Below, one piece after another: positions 62,605 through 64,000 of a stretch of DNA of 64,000 bases (positions within the stretch are counted from its first letter, which is position 1; every line of letters begins with the position of its first letter). The DNA is taken from contig LJIE01000001.1 in assembly GCA_001281695.1 (NCBI GenBank), positions 2,184,586 through 2,248,585 on the forward strand, written 5' to 3'. This DNA comes from a bacterium 336/3 (GTDB lineage: Bacteria; Bacteroidota; Bacteroidia; Cytophagales; Thermonemataceae). Both the position numbers and the translations under genes were made by a program. Under the pieces are notes generated by a model, which searched no databases, was not told where the DNA came from, and saw nothing but the letters and a program-made list of their open reading frames with translations.

Positions 62605-63626
62605 TGTAGAGTTTGAATCAATATTTCATTTTCCTGATGAGTGCCTACACTAATTCGCAAACAGCCTTCAATCACCTTTACTCTGTTACGAACAATAATC
62701 TTTTCTGAAAGCAGATAATCAAATATTTTCTGAGCCTCCTGCATTTTTACAAGTAAAAAATTGGCATCTGAAGGATATACTTTTTCTACAAATGGAAGAG
62801 TATTTAGCTTATTCTCAAGATATTCTCTCTGAGTGATAATTTCTTTCACCATCTCATTTTTCTGAGCCTCTTTCTGCAAACTTTCTTGCACAAGTTCCTG
62901 TGTAGTTTGGCTTATATTATAAGGTGGTTTAATTTTATTAAGAACAGCTATCAAATCTTTATGAGCAAATGCCATTCCCAAACGCAAAGCAGCAAGCCCC
63001 CAAGCCTTTGAGAAGGTTTGAATAATGACAAGACGTGGATATTTTTCCAGATGTTTTACCCATGAAGCCTCAGCACAGAAATCAATATAGGCTTCATCAA
63101 GCAAGGTAATACCCTGAAAATGATCTAAAATGTACTCAATATCTTCTTTTTTGAGCAAATTCCCACTTGGATTGTTGGGTGAACACAAAAATATAATTTT
63201 GGTGTTTGAATTGATAGTTTGTTTTAATTTTTCTAAATCTATCTGAAAATTAGCGTCTAAAGGCACTTTCTGAATTGGTACAGCATTGATATTGGCACTT
63301 ACCTCATACATACCATAAGTAGGAGGCATGATGATGATATTATCTTGATGAGGCTCACAAAATGCTCTAATCAGCAAATCAATGGCTTCATCACTGCCAT
63401 TTCCCAAGAAAATATTTTCCATTCCCACATTTTTAATAAGGGATAATTGGTATTTGATATGTTTCTGATGAGGGTCAGGATAACGATTATAAGGTTTGGA
63501 GGTAACAGAACCTAAAGGATTCTCGTTGGCATCTAAAAAAATGCCTTCAGAGCCACTGTATTCATCTCTGGCAGAAGAATAAGGGGCAAGCTCAATAATA
63601 TGAGGGCGAAGTAACTGGTTAAACAT
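62586..63626 (-). CDS. hisC: Histidinol-phosphate aminotransferase
   Basis: HisC is a PLP-dependent class I/II aminotransferase that converts imidazole-acetol phosphate to histidinol phosphate in histidine synthesis. The 346-residue protein has the N-terminal LDANENPLGS, FLGNGSDEAIDLLIRAF, CSPNNPSGNLL, LLDEAYIDF, the PLP lysine in QTFSKAWGLAALRLG and the C-terminal RISVGTHQEN. The length is typical. No other his gene is in the window on this side. It is followed by a terminator and preceded by a REP-like palindrome. Confidence 0.95.
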   Translation of the reverse strand: MFNQLLRPHIIELAPYSSARDEYSGSEGIFLDANENPLGSVTSKPYNRYPDPHQKHIKYQLSLIKNVGMENIFLGNGSDEAIDLLIRAFCEPHQDNIIIMPPTYGMYEVSANINAVPIQKVPLDANFQIDLEKLKQTINSNTKIIFLCSPNNPSGNLLKKEDIEYILDHFQGITLLDEAYIDFCAEASWVKHLEKYPRLVIIQTFSKAWGLAALRLGMAFAHKDLIAVLNKIKPPYNISQTTQELVQESLQKEAQKNEMVKEIITQREYLENKLNTLPFVEKVYPSDANFLLVKMQEAQKIFDYLLSEKIIVRNRVKVIEGCLRISVGTHQENEILIQTLQKYSKH

Positions 63627-63643
63627 AAAATTTTGATGATATT

Positions 63644-63678
63644 TTGTAGAGGCGAATCATGATTCACTCCATCTACAA
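63644..63678. repeat. REP-like imperfect palindrome
   Basis: TTGTAGAGGCGAATCA at 63644-63659 and TGATTCACTCCATCTACAA to 63678 form a 35-bp imperfect palindrome centred on GAATCATGATTC. It resembles short dispersed elements with terminal GTAGA/TCTAC arms that are known in other bacteria. Only one copy is seen here, so its mobility is not proven. Confidence 0.55.
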
Positions 63679-63680
63679 CC

Positions 63681-64000
63681 TTAATTGTTTACAATTGTTC
63701 CATCTTGGATGCGAATACTTCTATCAGCCATTTGTGATAGTGTAGGGCTATGGGTTACAATCACAAAAGTAGTATTAAATTGCTTACGAATATCAAAAAA
63801 AAGATGATGTAATTCTTCAGCGTTTTTAGAATCCAAGTTACCACTGGGTTCATCGGCAAAAACTACTTTAGGTTGATTGATAAGGGCTCTTGCCACAGCC
63901 ACTCTTTGGGCTTCACCACCCGAAAGTTCAGAAGGCAAATGTGTACCTCTGCCTTTTAACCCCAACGTATCTAAAAGATGTTCCGCTTTTTCATACACTT
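63681..64000 (-). CDS. LolD-type ABC transporter ATP-binding protein, N-terminus outside the window
   Basis: The C-terminal part of an ABC ATPase, open to the end of the window. It has the signature [16 protein letters not shown], Walker [15 protein letters not shown] and the H loop VIVTHSPTL. The block [15 protein letters not shown] is typical of the LolD/MacB/FtsE group. Walker A is not visible. In the usual arrangement a LolCE-type permease gene is nearby. The function is likely lipoprotein release or a related mechanotransmission exporter, but the permease would be needed to tell. Confidence 0.85.
   Translation of the reverse strand, partial: VYEKAEHLLDTLGLKGRGTHLPSELSGGEAQRVAVARALINQPKVVFADEPSGNLDSKNAEELHHLFFDIRKQFNTTFVIVTHSPTLSQMADRSIRIQDGTIVNN

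Overview
The window comes from an AT-rich bacterial chromosome of the phylum Bacteroidota, most likely a gliding member of the Cytophagales. The signs are a GldC gliding protein, a PorP/SprF-type secretion protein, a secreted protease with a type IX secretion (T9SS) C-terminal signal, a large lamin-tail protein with a gliding-type C-terminal domain, menaquinone genes, and promoters of the Bacteroidetes form TTTG-N19/20-TAnnTTTG. No insertion sequence, prophage, CRISPR array or rRNA operon was seen. Most of the window is housekeeping DNA, with short gaps and many bidirectional terminators between convergent genes.

Layout. 1-7.7 kb: the end of rsmG, a two-gene ABC exporter, a TPR protein, gldC, the bacillithiol-linked ytxJ, a fused oligopeptide-type ABC ATPase with a GNAT gene, and an outer-membrane barrel. 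7.8-14.6 kb: a small HTH/PD-(D/E)XK pair, a giant sensor without a transmitter domain, murB with a histidine kinase, and a DUF2911 protein. 14.7-16.2 kb: an Lrp regulator, then two tandem tRNA-like genes and an orphan ORF. 16.2-25.5 kb: a subtilisin-like protease, a TPR protein, a lipoprotein, a GAF histidine kinase, an M43 metalloprotease, a monooxygenase-like protein and ribBA. 25.5-34 kb: a PpiD-like foldase, purA, a GT-C-like membrane protein with a GT2 enzyme, and a UvrD/PcrA helicase. 34-44 kb: sprF-like, hemB, accD, menC, an MlaF-like ATPase, trxA, infC, menA and gcvP. 44-52 kb: a DUF2007-like protein, a TPR protein, a double-length DUF445 protein, an enoyl-reductase-like protein and a histidine kinase. 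52-64 kb: a lamin-tail protein, an NlpC/P60 hydrolase with cdaA and folP, an SDR, rpe, an O-antigen-ligase-like protein, a kelch-like lipoprotein, a subtilisin-propeptide-like lipoprotein, hisC and the end of a LolD-type ATPase.

The most unusual content is at 15279-15584. Two 147-nt genes fold as complete tRNAs: 7-bp acceptor, D arm with GG, 5-bp anticodon stem and TTCGAAT T loop. Each carries a 77-nt structured variable region instead of the usual 4-20 nt. The stems differ between the copies by compensatory changes, so the fold is under selection. The anticodons read CTC and TTC, which together match both glutamate codons, although the body is Leu-like in the D arm and Gln-like in the acceptor. 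I know of no described tRNA family of this form. Secondary points are an AUU start for infC and its separation from rpmI/rplT, a duplicated hisC 3' end flanking a propeptide-like lipoprotein gene, and the double DUF445 protein.
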